DNA from: Oscheius tipulae | Lineage: Eukaryota > Nematoda > Chromadorea > Rhabditida > Rhabditidae | Assembly: GCA_037178975.1 (NCBI GenBank) | Contig: JASJZH010000004.1 | Coordinates: 1,922,001 to 1,986,000 of the forward strand | Direction: 5' to 3' | DNA length: 64,000 bases | In this document: piece after piece, positions 1-13,300 of the stretch | Layout: each line of letters begins with the position of its first letter | Numbering within the stretch: position 1 is the first letter of the stretch | The notes under the pieces: generated by a model | What the model saw: only the letters and a program-made list of their open reading frames with translations | What the model was told of the DNA's origin: nothing | The model's database searches: none | Made by a program: the position numbers and the translations under genes

Positions 1-14
1 AGTTCTTATTTTAG

Positions 15-3000
15 ACAGTGCCTCCATCACCGTCGATCCCCGTCTCACCTATCAAGAAATCTACGGCTTCGGTGGTGCTTTCACTGATTCTGCCGGCATC
101 AACTTTGCCTCTTTGTCCGAAGGTTCTCAGAAGAAACTGCTTGAAGCCTACTTTTCCGAGAATGGTCTGGAATACACGATTGGACGAGTGCCCATCGCGA
201 GCTGCGATTTTTCGACTCGCGAGTACAGCTACCTTGAAAAGGCCGAAGATTATACACTCTCCGAGTTCAAGCTGGCCGAAGAGGACCACAAGTACAAAAT
301 TCCGTATATTAAGAAGGCCATGGAGTTGACTGGCGGCAATATGGTGTTGTTCGCTTCCCCCTGGAGCAGCCCAGGTTGGATGAAAACGACGGGGAGGATG
401 AAGGGAACAGGCTCGTTAAGGAACGATAAGAAGGTTCATAAGGCCTACGCTGACTACTTTGTCAGGTTTGTTCGAGTTTTTGTTAGAAGTCGAAGAATGT
501 TGTAAAGAGAGCATACAAAAGAACTGGATGGGCTCTCTGTACTACAACGAGGGTAACGGGAAGTTCTGTATGTTTTGAAGAAAAAAGTGCCTCTTCGAAA
601 ACGGACAAACTAAACGGGGAAACCTTAGCTTGTAACCCCTCCAGCTTCGATTGTGACCATACAATCAGTTCTCAAAAACATTTTCGACCTAAGTTGAAAC
701 TAAAAAAAAGACATTACCTCATTAAAACCCTCCCCTACAAACGAAGTTCGAAATATTTCACGAACAGCATATAGGGTGAAGCTTTGTATTCAATGTAGAC
801 CGGTCGAACATTGAATAATGATACAAAACTAGTATTTACAGATTCTTCGAGGAGTACCGTAAGGAAGGAGTCCAGTTCTGGGGAGCTACGATTCAAAATG
901 AGCCGACGAGTGGAGCCGTTCCGGGCTGGAAGTGGCAGACCATGTACTTTTCGTCTACTGGAGAAAGGTTAGTGAATCTGTCTCCGTCTCTGCCTGTAGT
1001 TTTTTTTTCAATTTCTAACATCTCGTTACATCTCGTCCATTATGCAACTGATCTTGTTTGACTTTTACGAATTTGCCGAAACAAAAAGCAATTCCAGAGA
1101 TTTCGTTCGCTACTTCCTGGGCCCTGCTCTAGCCAGCTCCAATATTACTAATCGAATTCAATTGATGGGCTTGGACGATGGTCGCATCATGCTCCCTGCC
1201 TACGCGGATACTGTAAGCATTTTTTTTGTTTCGGCGAGGGTTGAAGATATTGTTCTCGTAAATTCTTGTGGTACCCCTGACAGAACTTAGAATGAAACAA
1301 AATAACTGGCTTCAGCTCTTTGGTAAATAGAATGGGGTGTATTGTAATTCGATATATCTGTCTCTTTAGTCTTCGAAACAAAAAATACAAACGCGGCTCA
1401 CCCTTTTTCTGAAGGCTGACGAGATTCTTTCCATTCGATCGAGATTTCACAGCATCAATATTTCACGGTTAGCTCTAAAATCAGACCAGAGGGATGTTCT
1501 TGATAGTGATTCGGCAAAGGCTTTAAAAACGTATCGTGCGACCACTTTAGTAGGTCTTGGAAACTAGAAGAGGAAAGGGGGAAAGGGCAAAACGTGGCTT
1601 CAACCGTACTGTTTCGAAAGCCAGAAAAATTTCTAACCCGAACTAAAGAAATTCTCACCCGTACTGTCTAGATTGGGATACCTAGATACTTACTCCCTAC
1701 TCTGTCTGCAAACTTTTTGGTCCCAATGTTTCACCAAAACTTTATAGACCTTGGAGGATGTACAGTAATCGAATTCCAAAACACAGTCGCAAAATTATGG
1801 GAAGACGTAACTAGCCAGCATAGACAATTTTGGAAAAATAGATTTCATGGCGGGATCTAATCAATGTCCAACTTGCCAATTTGAATACTTATCATCCTTC
1901 TCGACTTCTCCAACAGTTTTTCCATGTGCCTTTTGCCAAGACATAAAATTTTGACCCAACAAATGCAGATGTTCGCCGACGAAGTGGCCAAGAACTACGT
2001 GGCTGGGATGGGAGTTCATTGGTACGGAGACGGCTACAGTCCTGCCTTCCTTCTCGACCTGGCCCACCAGCGTCACCCCGACAAGTTCATTCTGGCCACC
2101 GAGGCCTGCGCCGGTTTCATGGTCCCTCAAGGCCCAAAGATGGGTGATTGGGACAGAGCGGAACAGTACGCGGACAGCATCATCACGAATCTGAACCATT
2201 GGGTGACCGGATGGACAGACTGGAATTTGGCTTTGGATCTGACTGGAGGACCGAACTGGGTTGGGAATGTCGTGGATGCTCCGATAATTGTGAACAAAAC
2301 TGCCGATGAGTTCTACAAACAGCCCATGTTCTATGCTATGGGGCATTTTAGGTGGGTCTTTTGGTATTTGTGAGATTACATTTACAACATTTTCATGGTC
2401 TGTTTTAAATTTTATACCATTATGAAACAATAAGAAAACGGTCCGATCCACTTTCTAATAGTAGGCTGGTTCTACTGAAACCGATTTGGTTTTGTTAGGT
2501 CCTAATTTTGCTGCTCTAAAGCACTTTTACTGGTTTATTTACTGCTTACAAACTCAGGAGAAACTTTTTGCTTTCTATGCATTTGGCTTTAGGATAAGTT
2601 TAGAACATAAGTGTCATAACCACAACGTTCTCTTGTGTTAGCAGATCTGCTAGAAGAAGAAGCAACACTTGCCCCCTGCACCCTTGATACTATAATTAGC
2701 GTGAAGCAAAAAAAAAAGTGAGAGTTGAAAACAGAAATGTGAGAATACTTTAGTCCTATTACGGGCCATCAAATCTGGTCAAAAAATGTTTCAAGGTCAG
2801 TAGATAGCATGGTAGATGGGAGAGTCTAGATGATTCCACCTGCATAAAAATGGCGAACTATGTCTCCGTCAATACAAACAGTGAGATAGCCATCCTTCTA
2901 ACACCAAAACGAAACATAATATTTTTCCAGCAAGTTCCTACGCCCTGGAGCCAAGCGCATCGGGGCCAAGACCTCTCTTGAAGCCTCTCTCTTCCTCAGT

Positions 3001-3254
3001 GTGGTCGCCACCAACAGAAACGGTATTTCCACTCTTTCCCCTACTAAAACATCTGTTCAGCTCAAAGAAGCTTGGTAATCTTGAACCGTCACGAGAAGAC
3101 TTTTGAGGACATCAAGATTTCGGAGGAATCCTACCCGGGAAAGGTTCTGACAGTGACAATTCCGCCCAGATCGATCACAACGGTCATTTGGAACAAGGCC
3201 GGGAGCAGGAGGAAGGCATTTTCTAAGACTGGGAAAGAAGATTTGATGGCATAA
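15..3254 (+). CDS. Glucosylceramidase (acid beta-glucosidase, GH30), 5'-partial
   Basis: Lysosomal hydrolase that splits glucosylceramide into glucose and ceramide. Six exons are seen: 15-465, 842-967, 1098-1212, 1969-2351, 2931-3022 and 3061-3254; phases agree at every junction and the stop is TAA at 3252-3254. Family landmarks are present in order: GFGGAFTDSAG near the start, SPWSSPGWMK, the acid/base Glu in IQNEP (exon 2), AVHWY-type GVHWYGDG and the nucleophile Glu in LATEACAG (exon 4), and KFLRPGAKRIGA with the C-terminal beta-domain ending in VIWNKAG. About 60-80 N-terminal residues, including the signal peptide, lie upstream of the window. Both catalytic glutamates are intact, so the enzyme is probably active. 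Worms carry several gba paralogues, and I cannot say which one this is. An AATAAA follows the stop by 12 nt. Confidence 0.95.
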
Positions 3255-3266
3255 TTGAAGGTCGAA

Positions 3267-3272
3267 AATAAA
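3267..3272 (+). terminator. Poly(A) signal of the glucosylceramidase gene
   Basis: AATAAA 12 nt after the stop codon, as expected for a compact nematode 3' UTR. Confidence 0.7.
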
Positions 3273-3754
3273 GATTTCCTTGGGAAATGTTCATATTCTG
3301 TTTCAAGCTCACTGGAAATATGAGATGGTTCAATGTGCAATGATGAAGATTTTCTATCAGAAATAGAAGTGATAATTACCTTGTTGCTATCAAGTGCGTG
3401 AAACATTTCGCTTTTCGTGGAAGATAAGTGATTGGAGATTAGCCAAAAGATTTGTTTTGTGATCAACAATCATCATTATACCCCTCACCTCTCTGTAAAT
3501 TATCATCTACATGTCTCTCTGGCCACCAATTATTTCCAATCGGGGGAAGACGAGCTTTGCTCACCTGTAAATTGATGTGCACGGACTCGTCGGACGTCTT
3601 CCAGGACATCAAAGAGTAAAGGTCAAGAGTGCTGGAAAGTTGGTAAGAATTGAAACTATGTAAAGATTGAAAGACTAGTATTACAACAGAAAAGAGGAAG
3701 TTTAGGATGGCAAACAGGCTGCAGCAAACAATGTGTTTCGGGAAACTTGCTGTT

Positions 3755-3972
3755 ACGAACTTTTTCTTTACTAAAGCGCAATGGTGTCCGTCTGTCTGTC
3801 TGTGTCATGGTGTACGCACAACTGCATTTCAATACCCAAAAACTCTGACAAGTCATTGTCCAGAGACAAGGGGACAAGCCAGCTGTGGAAGAAACTGCTA
3901 CTAGGGAAGCGGCGCAGCCACCTGTGATCAATTCTAAGTTAAGACCAAGCTAAGCTGCCGTCGGCAGCTGGT
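3755..3972 (-). repeat. Dispersed 220-bp repeat, copy 1
   Basis: Reverse-oriented copy of a repeat also found at 34551-34780 and 46875-47076. On the minus strand it begins ACCAGCTGCCGACGGCAGCT (partly palindromic), passes through GATCACAGGTGGCTGCGCCG and CTTGTCAGAGTTTTTGGGTA, and ends TGCGCTTTAGTAAAGAAAAA. No coding potential is conserved between copies. The class is unknown; a nonautonomous element is the likely explanation. Confidence 0.8.
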
Positions 3973-5937
3973 AGGTGAATCAAAACAAGATGGTAACGGA
4001 ATGGTAACAATTAATGCTTCATCCAGAACTCTAGCAGAAGACCCAAACTCCGGTTTTTGATGCAAGAACATAGATTCCGAAATAATGACGACGAGGCTTA
4101 GTGTTCCAAAAGAAGAGCGGGGATCGTTTTGATAAATGACGACGAGACTGAGGCAGAAGAGAACGCCGGTAAGAAATTGATGGTTTGGAGAGCAGAGATG
4201 AAGGAGGAAAATACAGACTTGTTTAGAAACTTTTTATAAAGTATTTATAGAATCTCAACCAATTTCTGAAACTCCAATATTATCAACTACAGTTCCTGTA
4301 TGGTTTTATGAATTCATTGTAACCCAAAAGTTTCGTTCCTGCCAGAAGTGTAAAAAAAGTAGTGTCGTTTTTATGTAAACTTTTCAAATAACAACAAAAC
4401 TTTTGCGTTTCACTAGATTCATAAAGTCATTTTTACGCAGGTAGTATCATCAAGACTCTCATCCACCATGTTATTCACTGACCTTGAAAGATTTTTTGAC
4501 CGAAATTGATGACCCTGAGACATTCTCCTTTCACCAACTACCTTTTTTATGTAAACCCTGCCTCTCTGTTCCACTACCTCTTTGTCTCTCTTTCTCTCTG
4601 TCTTTCTGGCTCTCTGTTCCCTATAAAATATGTAGAAAGAGTCTCGCTTGAACAGAAGTCTTGGTTCATATTGAGTAGTCGATAGCTAAGAAGACAAGAT
4701 TTTTTTTTTAGAAAACCAGGGCTTGTGAAACAAAAATCTTAGGTTGTATCTTGAACTCATTGTGTGTTTATACTTTTTGATAGATAAATAGAACCTGTGA
4801 AGCATAAAACATTGATGGACTGTGAATACAAAGAAAACGGAAGGGTTATGGAATGCATTGATTTTTGTGACAAAACTCGAAATCTATGTTTATTTTGTAC
4901 CGGCCGCAATAGAGGATTCACTTTTAGACATTCTGTGCCACTTATTTAGAATGTGTGAGGCAAAAAATCTCTCAGTTAGTCCCTAAACCAGCAGTCTATT
5001 GTCAGTACAAACTTTCATGGACATAAGTGGAACTCATGAAACATAAAGGTTTGAAGAACTGTCCCTGCCACTTCCAGATATGAAGTCCAAAGATTCCCAG
5101 CAGACTAGTTATTATGCAGAAGAGCGTCGTTGGAATAGCTAATGGAAAGATCGCTCAGATGTCTCTCCACGTGCATTGAATTTCCAATTTAGATGGTTTG
5201 AGGAGTGCGGAGTTCAGGCTGAAAACTACAGAAGAGTTATTTCTTTAGAAATGTAAACACTGCGAAATCGGAATCGCGTGGAGAAGAAATATTCGTGTTA
5301 CGTTAGTAAAAAAAGGCTTGTGAGAAACGTGGGGCGCTGTTGAATTTTGAGATGACCTTATAGACCTTTTGTTGATCTTTGCTCTGGCCAAAGTGCTTCC
5401 ATGATTCAAATTTCGTCATTTTTTATAAGTGTAAGAAGTTCATAGCGAAGCAACTCTCAGTGCTCTGTCTTCAGACTGCCCTAATATCCATAATCCGTGA
5501 AACACGAGTTTTCCAAAAATGATTTTTTGCTAGTCACTGTTTGTTGTCCTGAGGTTGTATTCCAGGGAAAAAACCAGTATAACAGTAGCAGATGAAGCGC
5601 AAATGGTTTGAGAACTATCAGAATGAGGGAAGGTCTATTTTGATGCAAGCAGGTAACGTTTTCAAGGCTCTCCAATTCTCTGAACTAACTAACGTTTTTC
5701 AGAGTTTGCCTTAGCTGGAAATGTAGGTTTCAGCCAGAGTTCGAGAGTGTTGTTATCCTTTTCAACTCTTTGTGTTACATCTTCTACATGTACACCGGCA
5801 CTCACAGCTACTTTCGCTGATATATCGTCGGGTAATTAAGACGAAGTAAACCAGTTCATATATTATTCCTCGCCGGCCATTTACCAGTCCCCATGAACAC
5901 TATTCGAGCAAAAAACTAATTGTTTTCATCGCCGACG

Positions 5938-5972
5938 CAGGTGTGACAGAGCTTTTCTTGGAGTCACACCTG
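5938..5972. repeat. Short perfect hairpin
   Basis: CAGGTGTGAC at 5938-5947 pairs exactly with GTCACACCTG at 5963-5972 around a 15-nt loop. It stands alone in intergenic DNA with no U-run after it, so a role is not evident. Confidence 0.5.
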
Positions 5973-6565
5973 GACTGAACACAGCGTGGAGCAGCTGACT
6001 TTGCACTGACAAGATCATTGAGTTTTGTATATTGAACGTTTAGAGGTCGATCTTCTTATTCTGATGAAGTAGTTGTGGAAATTGCTTTGCCTTAGGTCGT
6101 ACGCTGCAAACTCTGCGTGGAAGTCCGCCAATTCCATTTTTTTATTGTTTCATGTTTACTAGGAGACTGAGAGGAACACAAAGAATCCACTGTGAAGGCT
6201 CCATCATGTGCTAAAACTGTCGTATTCGTTGTATCGGAAGATTCCAAAAAAGTTCCAATTTTCAATTGACCAAGTGAGATTGTTTCAACTGGTCCATAAG
6301 TACCGGAAAATAGTATTTTCACTCAATGGGTGTTTCACTCAATCGACTGTAGATAGTCATTTCTCCATTACTTGCAAACCAAAATGACCAAAATAGTGGG
6401 AAATGATCTGACCTTTGAGACTTCCATTTATCTCTCTTTTGTATGAGCCTTCCATATAGCATATGGACAAGACAGTTGGACTCCAAAGTTACCATTTTCA
6501 CTTAAACCTGGAACTGAACTTGAAGCAACAACCTCTTACTGTTTTTTCATGTTGTCTTTTTCAAG

Positions 6566-9316
6566 ATGTACCTCTTCGAATCCCAAGCCTTTTTCATCGG
6601 TTGTCATATTCTGAGCTTCTTCCGTGATTCCATTACTGTCTTTCTATTGGTGGCCATCTTTACAAAGTCTCCGGTTTCAATGGGGCGTTATAAGCGAATG
6701 ATGTGGAAAATGGCAGTTTGCACACTATTTTTGAGCATGAAAAACAAAAAATTCAGACTACTGACATCTTGTTCGGAATCTCTATATCGTGGCTCCTTCT
6801 CCCGAATGTTCTGTTTCCACTGCCAGCGGCTACCGTTCTGGGACTGATGAGACATTTTGGACAGATTGGGGCCAGTCTCGCTGTGAGTTATTTTACTGGA
6901 AAGTATTTCCGAGAAAGCAGTGAACATCTTATATAGTGAGTATATCTATAGACGGTGAAACAAAACAGAAACCTTTGTGATGCTAGCGCGAGAATAAAAG
7001 TACAACTTTTGTCGGTTTTACGGTAGTTGAGGATTTTTTTTAAAATTTTTGCACACAAAATTGTCTAAAACTGAAAAAATCCAACTTTTTTGATTTCACT
7101 ACCTTCTCAAGTTGCAACCAATTTTTTTGTGCACTAATGGAACGGTCGAGCTTCACTAACATATTTTCTGCTCCACTCAAAAATCCCATAGTTAGAAACA
7201 CTACCTTTCCCATGATCCTTGAACGTGTCGAAAGTTGTCATGTTTCACCAAACATGTAATTGAGGAGGAGTACGATTTTTGAAGTCTTCTCATTCCAAAA
7301 TTCCCCGTTCCCAGACAACCTGCGCCGTCTCTTCCTGTGCTGCGACTCTTCTATCAGTCAATGACTGTTGTATCTATCGACTTTTCGTCTTTTTCAAGAA
7401 ACACTCCCTTTTGGAAAAGTTTGTGGGTCTACCGTAAGTTTATTGAATTGTCTGGGGTTGAAACAAAACTGTTTAGAGGCTTTCTCCTATGCGTCTTCGC
7501 CCATCTAGCCATTGTAGGGATAGTCGGAGGAGCCTGTGTGTTCTTCTTTGCTGATCATGAGGTGAGGATAGTTTAGTAATTCTACCTTTTCGTCGTATGT
7601 CGTGCAGATTAAAAACTTTTGTTATCTAGTAACTATGAAACAGACATAAACGAATGACAATTACTCCTTTGAAAGTAGATTCCACTTGTTCCTTGTAATC
7701 TCATCGAATCCAATGCTCATCTGGCTATTGTTGAGATGGTAAAATCTGATAGATTTTAAACATCCTTGTTCGCAAATTTGTTGCGAAAACCGATCTCTTT
7801 TTCGATGTCCTTCACTAAACACACATTTTGAAATCCAAACATTTCATGTCCATGACAATAGTGATAGTCAACGTTTTGTCTCCGATATACACTTGCTTTG
7901 AAGCAAAAATATCAGCATTGCATTTCAGGACCTTCGAGAATACTGTCGACGAAACAAAATCGAGGATCTAATGAATACTATACCACCTGGAATCCCAATT
8001 GTCGCTATTGACGTAGATCAGATTAGTTCCAAGGTTTTTGCTGCCATCGTCTCAATTTTTCTCGTCTGTACCGAAGTGGCCAATATCGGCATGTCATTGG
8101 CTGTTCGCAGAAAGATTATGGAAGCGAGGGCGAGTATGTCGAAGGAGACTTTTAGGATGCAGAAGAGTTTGACGAAGGTTCTGCTGGCTCAGGTAGAGTA
8201 ATATGAGTTCGAGGCACAATTGTGAGATCACATAGAATAGATTACGCACCCATGTACTCTTTTCTCGAAACACAAATTTCTTTTGGAAAAGTTGCCTAAC
8301 CATAAGATTCTTCTTGAAGTAAACGTAGCACGGAGTGGACACATGCCGTCTTGGCGTAACAAAAATGAAAAATTTTTGGCATGGACATTTTCAAGGGGAC
8401 TTTGAGAACTACTGAGTACCGCAGAGAGTAACAAAAAATATTAGTTTGCAGCACATGAATTGGTCACATAGTAAAAAACACTGATCTTGGTTAGTTACAA
8501 AAGCAACGAAACAAGGAAAATTCTTTACTTCTTACATCGGTTACTTCGGTTTTGAGAGTCCAGTTTCAATTCCCGATATGAAGTGCAGGGTTGCAAAAGC
8601 CGGGCCCGGCCAGCATATTGTTAAAATAGCAAATGGAAATTTGCAGGATTGAACACCAAATCTTTCATTCCCTAGTCATTCCACTGAAACGTAACTTTAT
8701 TTTCCAGAGGATGGTGTAGGAAATGGAACAATTAGGTACCTTAGGGATTTTCATGGTTTAGTAACTGCTTTGAAACATAGATTTGTTGCCACAGTCGATA
8801 TGAAATTGGGGAATACTGACACATTTCCCTTTGATAGGTGTACTGAAACTTTTCATTTCGCAATCGAAACTACAAAGACAATGCTTTCCGATCTTCAGTA
8901 GCTCTCCTGAAACATAAAACTTACAACACTTTTTTCCAAAGACCATTAAAGCTCAAACATTTTTGATTTAGTCCCTTTCTTGAAAAGTTTTCCAAGCATC
9001 TTTTAGATTTTCTTTCTACAAAAAAAATCCAAATTTCCAGACAATAATTCCCCTAGTCTGCATAATCCTGCCAGCCATTCTCTACACAGTCGCGATCTTC
9101 ACTGGAAATTATGGAATTCTCGGCTATCCTGTCGTCGAAATGACCTGTATTGTCTCGGTCGGCATCTATCCAGCCTTCAATTCGGGCTTGTGCCTCTTTT
9201 TCATGAAACCATACAGGGAATTCACGACTCGCATTCTCTGTTTTTGGAAAAAGACACAGCAGCTGCAAGTCACCAGGATAGTCCCGTCGGATTACAGTGT
9301 CACGTCGGCTACCTAG
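6566..9316 (+). CDS. Serpentine chemoreceptor, SRH/SRI-like seven-TM GPCR
   Basis: Nematode-specific chemosensory receptor, expected in the cilia of sensory neurons. Six exons: 6566-6715, 6757-6882, 7315-7433, 7477-7561, 7929-8192 and 9041-9316 give 339 residues, the usual length for the class. It starts with a short N-terminus and TM1 (IGCHILSFFRDSITVF), then the KSP..MGRYKRMM loop, TM2 DILFGISISWLLLP, TM4 AHLAIVGIVGGA, the long second extracellular loop, a TM5 segment in exon 5, TM6 IIPLVCIILPAILYTVAI and TM7 with the class signature YPAFNSG....MKPYREF. All phases agree. The introns of 41 and 43 nt are close to the minimum worm size. The start is the first ATG before TM1; a short upstream exon cannot be excluded. 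SRH is preferred to SRI because of the PYR motif after TM7. Confidence 0.88.
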
Positions 9317-10360
9317 GGAGAGAGAATAATATGTTTCAATGAAATGATATAAGTAACTTGAATGAGGGGATAAATAATGGACTCAGGATATAAGGCAGAT
9401 ACGCATACTTGGAACGCGTATTCCTTCAGTTTCATGTTCAGTACAATTTTGTTTTGCCGGGCACAAATAGAAATGCTCAATACTGTTTTCATTGTCGATT
9501 CGAGCGGATGCTACTTCTCACCGCTCACGAGCCAGTTCCTAGTAAATTCCGAACAATATCTCAATAGATTGACAAGTTATTCATATTTGGACCAGAATGG
9601 ATGATAGTACTGCCAAATGTCCCATCATTTCCATATATACATCGATTGAAACATGAAACTTTGTGAAGATTGCTAGGGGTTGGGCGACTGCATTTGCACC
9701 ATATCTATTGAGTTGGCATATAAGTCTTTTCGCTTTTTGTAAACACGTCCTTTGCCTTGTTTCGACAACGGCCGACAACAGCTATTGATTATAGCTCCTC
9801 GTGTTGCTCACTCAGTGAACTCTCTTCATTCCTGAAATATTAGCTGCTGGAACTTATCTTTTTTTTGAGTTTAGAGGAAGGAAGCTAGGTAGACCCACAT
9901 AATCTCACCGAGTGGAAAGCTGGACGTTTGAGTAAGCTACAGATCTTTCAGGAAAAGCAAAATATCGAGAAGTGCTAATTTTTGTTAACTGTTTTAGGCT
10001 ATTTTTGCACGTTGAAATTGCTGTGGTTAGCTGCCCTTCTATGCTCATTCAAAGATGCCCCTCTCACCGCCGAGATCCAAGTTGATCGGTCAGCGCAGAG
10101 GAATACGAAAGGCCTTGTTCCCCCTAACAAAAACAAACCTATGATTTCTGCCATACTATCCATCTTTTTCCTATTCTTCTCAGTTGCCACAATAGCTACA
10201 GTCTTCCTTAGCTGCTCAACCACGTCCTTCTTTTCTTCTCCACATAGTGCAGTTGCTCAAAGAAGTATCGATCGTAATCGATCGGCTCTGGATTTGAAAA
10301 AGCGAAAAGACTTAGCTGCCAACCCAATAGAAAATTCAACTTGAGAAATACTTTATTGCT
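9317..10360. other. Intergenic between convergent genes; one weak open frame
   Basis: An open frame at 9999-10344 (+) follows a fair splice acceptor at 9990-9998. It contains a hydrophobic stretch (ISAILSIFFLFFSVATIATV) and a basic tail and ends TGA at 10342-10344, just before the convergent SLC46 gene. It has no in-frame ATG except inside the stretch and no identifiable upstream exon. It may be the last exon of a small membrane-protein gene or chance. The rest holds TGTTTCA-type motifs and nothing else recognisable. Confidence 0.3.
10352..10357 (-). terminator. Poly(A) signal of the SLC46-like gene
   Basis: AATAAA on the minus strand, a few bases past the TAA at 10361-10363, so the 3' UTR is very short. 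Confidence 0.5.
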
Positions 10361-13300
10361 TTATTCATTTGGTGCTTCATCAGGTTCTCCTGTTTGAACC
10401 GGCTCGTAGTTTCGGTCTTCGACCTGTATTTTCTTCATTTTCCAATCGGAGTAACTGGAATACGTTTCAATCATACCTTATATACAGGTTCTTGTCGGAA
10501 ACTTTTTTTTCAGTCAAGTTCCAGAAGCTCACCTCAAAATGGCCACCGACGGGCACAGTAGAATTCCACTGACAAGGTACAGTAGTCCTGGGAAGAAGCT
10601 CAATGTCAGGGGATAGAGACCACTGTAGATAGCTGCAGAAAGGAGTGTTGTCACTCCTTCCAGTAGCCCCGTCAAGGAAAACATCATTCCTTGCTCGTCG
10701 TTTTCGATCAAGGTCGACAGAAAGGACCGAAAGCCTGCTGCGATGAAGCGGTTGAACATGCTCGCCACTGAAAATGTGATTTTGAGGTCGAAGAGCACAT
10801 TTCCGTATGTTCTGCAAAGTTGTAACCCAGTTAAAAAGCTACAACTTTGCAGAACATCGCAAATCTAAAAAAAAATCCTTTCTTGGGCCAGAAAACAGGG
10901 TTGCGAAACGGTACCTATGACAGAATAGATCATTTTCTTGTTGAAGAGGAAGGCCATGAGGAGGACGGAGATGATCTTGGTGACGGTGCCTAGACAACTA
11001 AGTTGAGCGTCAGAGAGACCACGGAAACGGAGGTAGGGGTAGAGGAGGAACATCTGGAAAGGCTCGTTTTGTTCAAGAACATGAGAGGTGGCCCCATTGG
11101 TTTCTCTAGAAACAAGGATACTATACGCGTTCTTTGAAAAATTTATACAACTGTGTTTCGAAAAATAGTTTGATCGCGAAGTCTCATACGAATGTTTGTA
11201 CCAGTTGTGAAATATAGTTGGTTGCAAAGCGTCAGTTCGTTCTACTGGTTTTTATAAAATTGTGAAGTAAATACCCATTTCTTGAAACATTTGTGGAAAC
11301 GTAGACATGGCGACTATGGATTTGTCAGGATAATGTCTATCGTTACGCTAGAACGTATTAGGACTGAATACGGGCAATGTATTGACTCTTTGAAACATTT
11401 TTGAGCATTTTTCTTAGGAATAATGCTGACCTGATTTAGGTTCATGCTTTATTTATGTAAATGCTAACATAAAGAATGTAAGGGGATACACCGAAGGTAT
11501 CACTGAATACATGGTGAATATATACATTTCTTGAAACATTTGAACATTCCACCTATTTTAAATTGTTCTCGCATCTCTGTCTGTTTGTCAATCTGAAACC
11601 TGTGCACTTTGTGTGCACACTAATTGTTGGCAAGTCAACTGAAATCGAGTCAGTTTGGGAGAGAAACGTTGAGAGAACGTTGTCCTTTCCCTTTTCGTCA
11701 CTTGCTCTAACGGGGCATCAGTCAAATTTGTCTATAAAAATACTGTCTTTGATTCGATTAGGTAAATTACTTGACTCGCTTCGTCAATAAACCGTTTACA
11801 CTGAAAACGTGGAGAATATATCCTTTCCTTAAAACATTCTTCAAAATTCCTTTGTGACATCTGTTTATAACGTAGTTTTGTTTAGGAAAGTGGCTTATTC
11901 AAAAATGTAGCGTCGAGCCACTGGCTTCACTAAATAACATGGATTTGCATAGAGGTTCGTCGAAACGGAAGACTTTCAAAAGTTCGAAAGTTTAGTGTAC
12001 CATCAACTTCAACCCATAGCAATAGATACAAAACCGCATATCCACACGTTGAAACAAAGAACTCACAGCCACAGTTGACAGTCCAAAAGTGATCCCAGAA
12101 AACCAGCCGAATTCCACATCTCCCCAGGCAAATTTGTATCTCAAGTATGAGTACTGTATCTCTCCCAGACCTAATTGGTTCGCATTTTTCTGTGAAACAT
12201 GTAAACTGACCTAAAAAGAGGAAGAACTCGACTCCCAGTCCGAAAAGATTGATCCAGATCAGGGTCCGAGTTGGTCGAGAAGTCGAGAGCATATGGGAGA
12301 AGCCGGTGAAGATGAGAGACAGTTTTTGTTGAACTGGAGGAGAGGAAACTGGAAGTACTTTGAACATATTGTTAGAACGTAGATATTTCGGCTTCTTTTT
12401 ATACAATAGTTGAAATGAAAAAGATTGAAAAAGTTACCTTACCTCGAATGTTTTCTTCGTCCTCGTGACTCTCTTCAACTACTCTCGAAGTGGTACTCTC
12501 GTCCACGATCTCCTTTTCCATAAAGATGATGTACAGAATGGCCAGGGACTGGAGGAACAGCATAAGACTGAAGGCGTAGGCGTAGCCAAAAGCTCTGGAA
12601 GCTGGTAGGCGTAAAGTTTGATTTTCACCGTCTACAATTAGACTAACCCAATATTTGTTATCATTTCTCCTCTGTGAAAGGAGTCATGTCTGTTTCCTTT
12701 ACAACTGACCATGAAACTTAAAACATCAGAAGAGAAATATGCAGATCGTAACCAGAAACTACGCAATTCTATTGTGCGTGAAACAAAGTTTTATATATTT
12801 TTGATAACAAAGGTTTTTTTTAAATATTTTTTTTATAAATATCCAAGGGGATCCGAGGTTTGGGCTAGTGTTAGTCGACTACTATTCATAGAATTTCAAA
12901 ATTTGGTTTGATACTCATCAAAGCAGATTGATTGCAGCTCCGCAAGCAGTCAATTACTTACCGTTCAATACGCTCTTTTGTATCTATTGCGAAAGAAACC
13001 TTTTCAAAGGACAGTGTTTTTGGTCTTCTGGACTCGTACTTCCTTCATTCCTGCTGATTACATTCCCTGTGATCTCATTCGTTACCAAAAATACAGAGTT
13101 CGCAGCGTCAGCATCCTTTTGCGATAAGGTCCCATGGAATTTGACGTAGTGGCTAGTAACTGAAAGTCCGCGGTCTCTCTTATCTGAACTCACGTTTTTT
13201 GGCCTGCTTATAAGAGGGAGATGAGTATTTCGTACCAGAGAGACTCTCGTTATTCCAATAATAGCCCCCCTTAGTTTAAGTTTCCATGTTATTTTCGAAC

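Larger units (their letters stand above)
3273..6565. other. Intergenic, 3.3 kb, no gene seen
   Basis: No reading frame here has good splice context or a recognisable product. It holds one copy of the 220-bp dispersed repeat (3755-3972), a pyrimidine-rich CTCT stretch near 4560-4620, a short perfect hairpin (5938-5972) and several TGTTTCA/TGAAACA motifs on both strands (for example near 3299, 4727, 5036, 5500, 6143, 6281 and 6328). Confidence 0.6.

Noticed and set aside
9377-9604. Plus-strand open frame downstream of the chemoreceptor
   Set aside because: No hydrophobic pattern or splice signals that link it to a gene; composition is that of the intergenic DNA.
12901-13200. Additional transporter exon in SLC46 intron 4
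   Set aside because: Neither strand encodes a transmembrane segment, and exon 4 joins exon 5 in phase without it.
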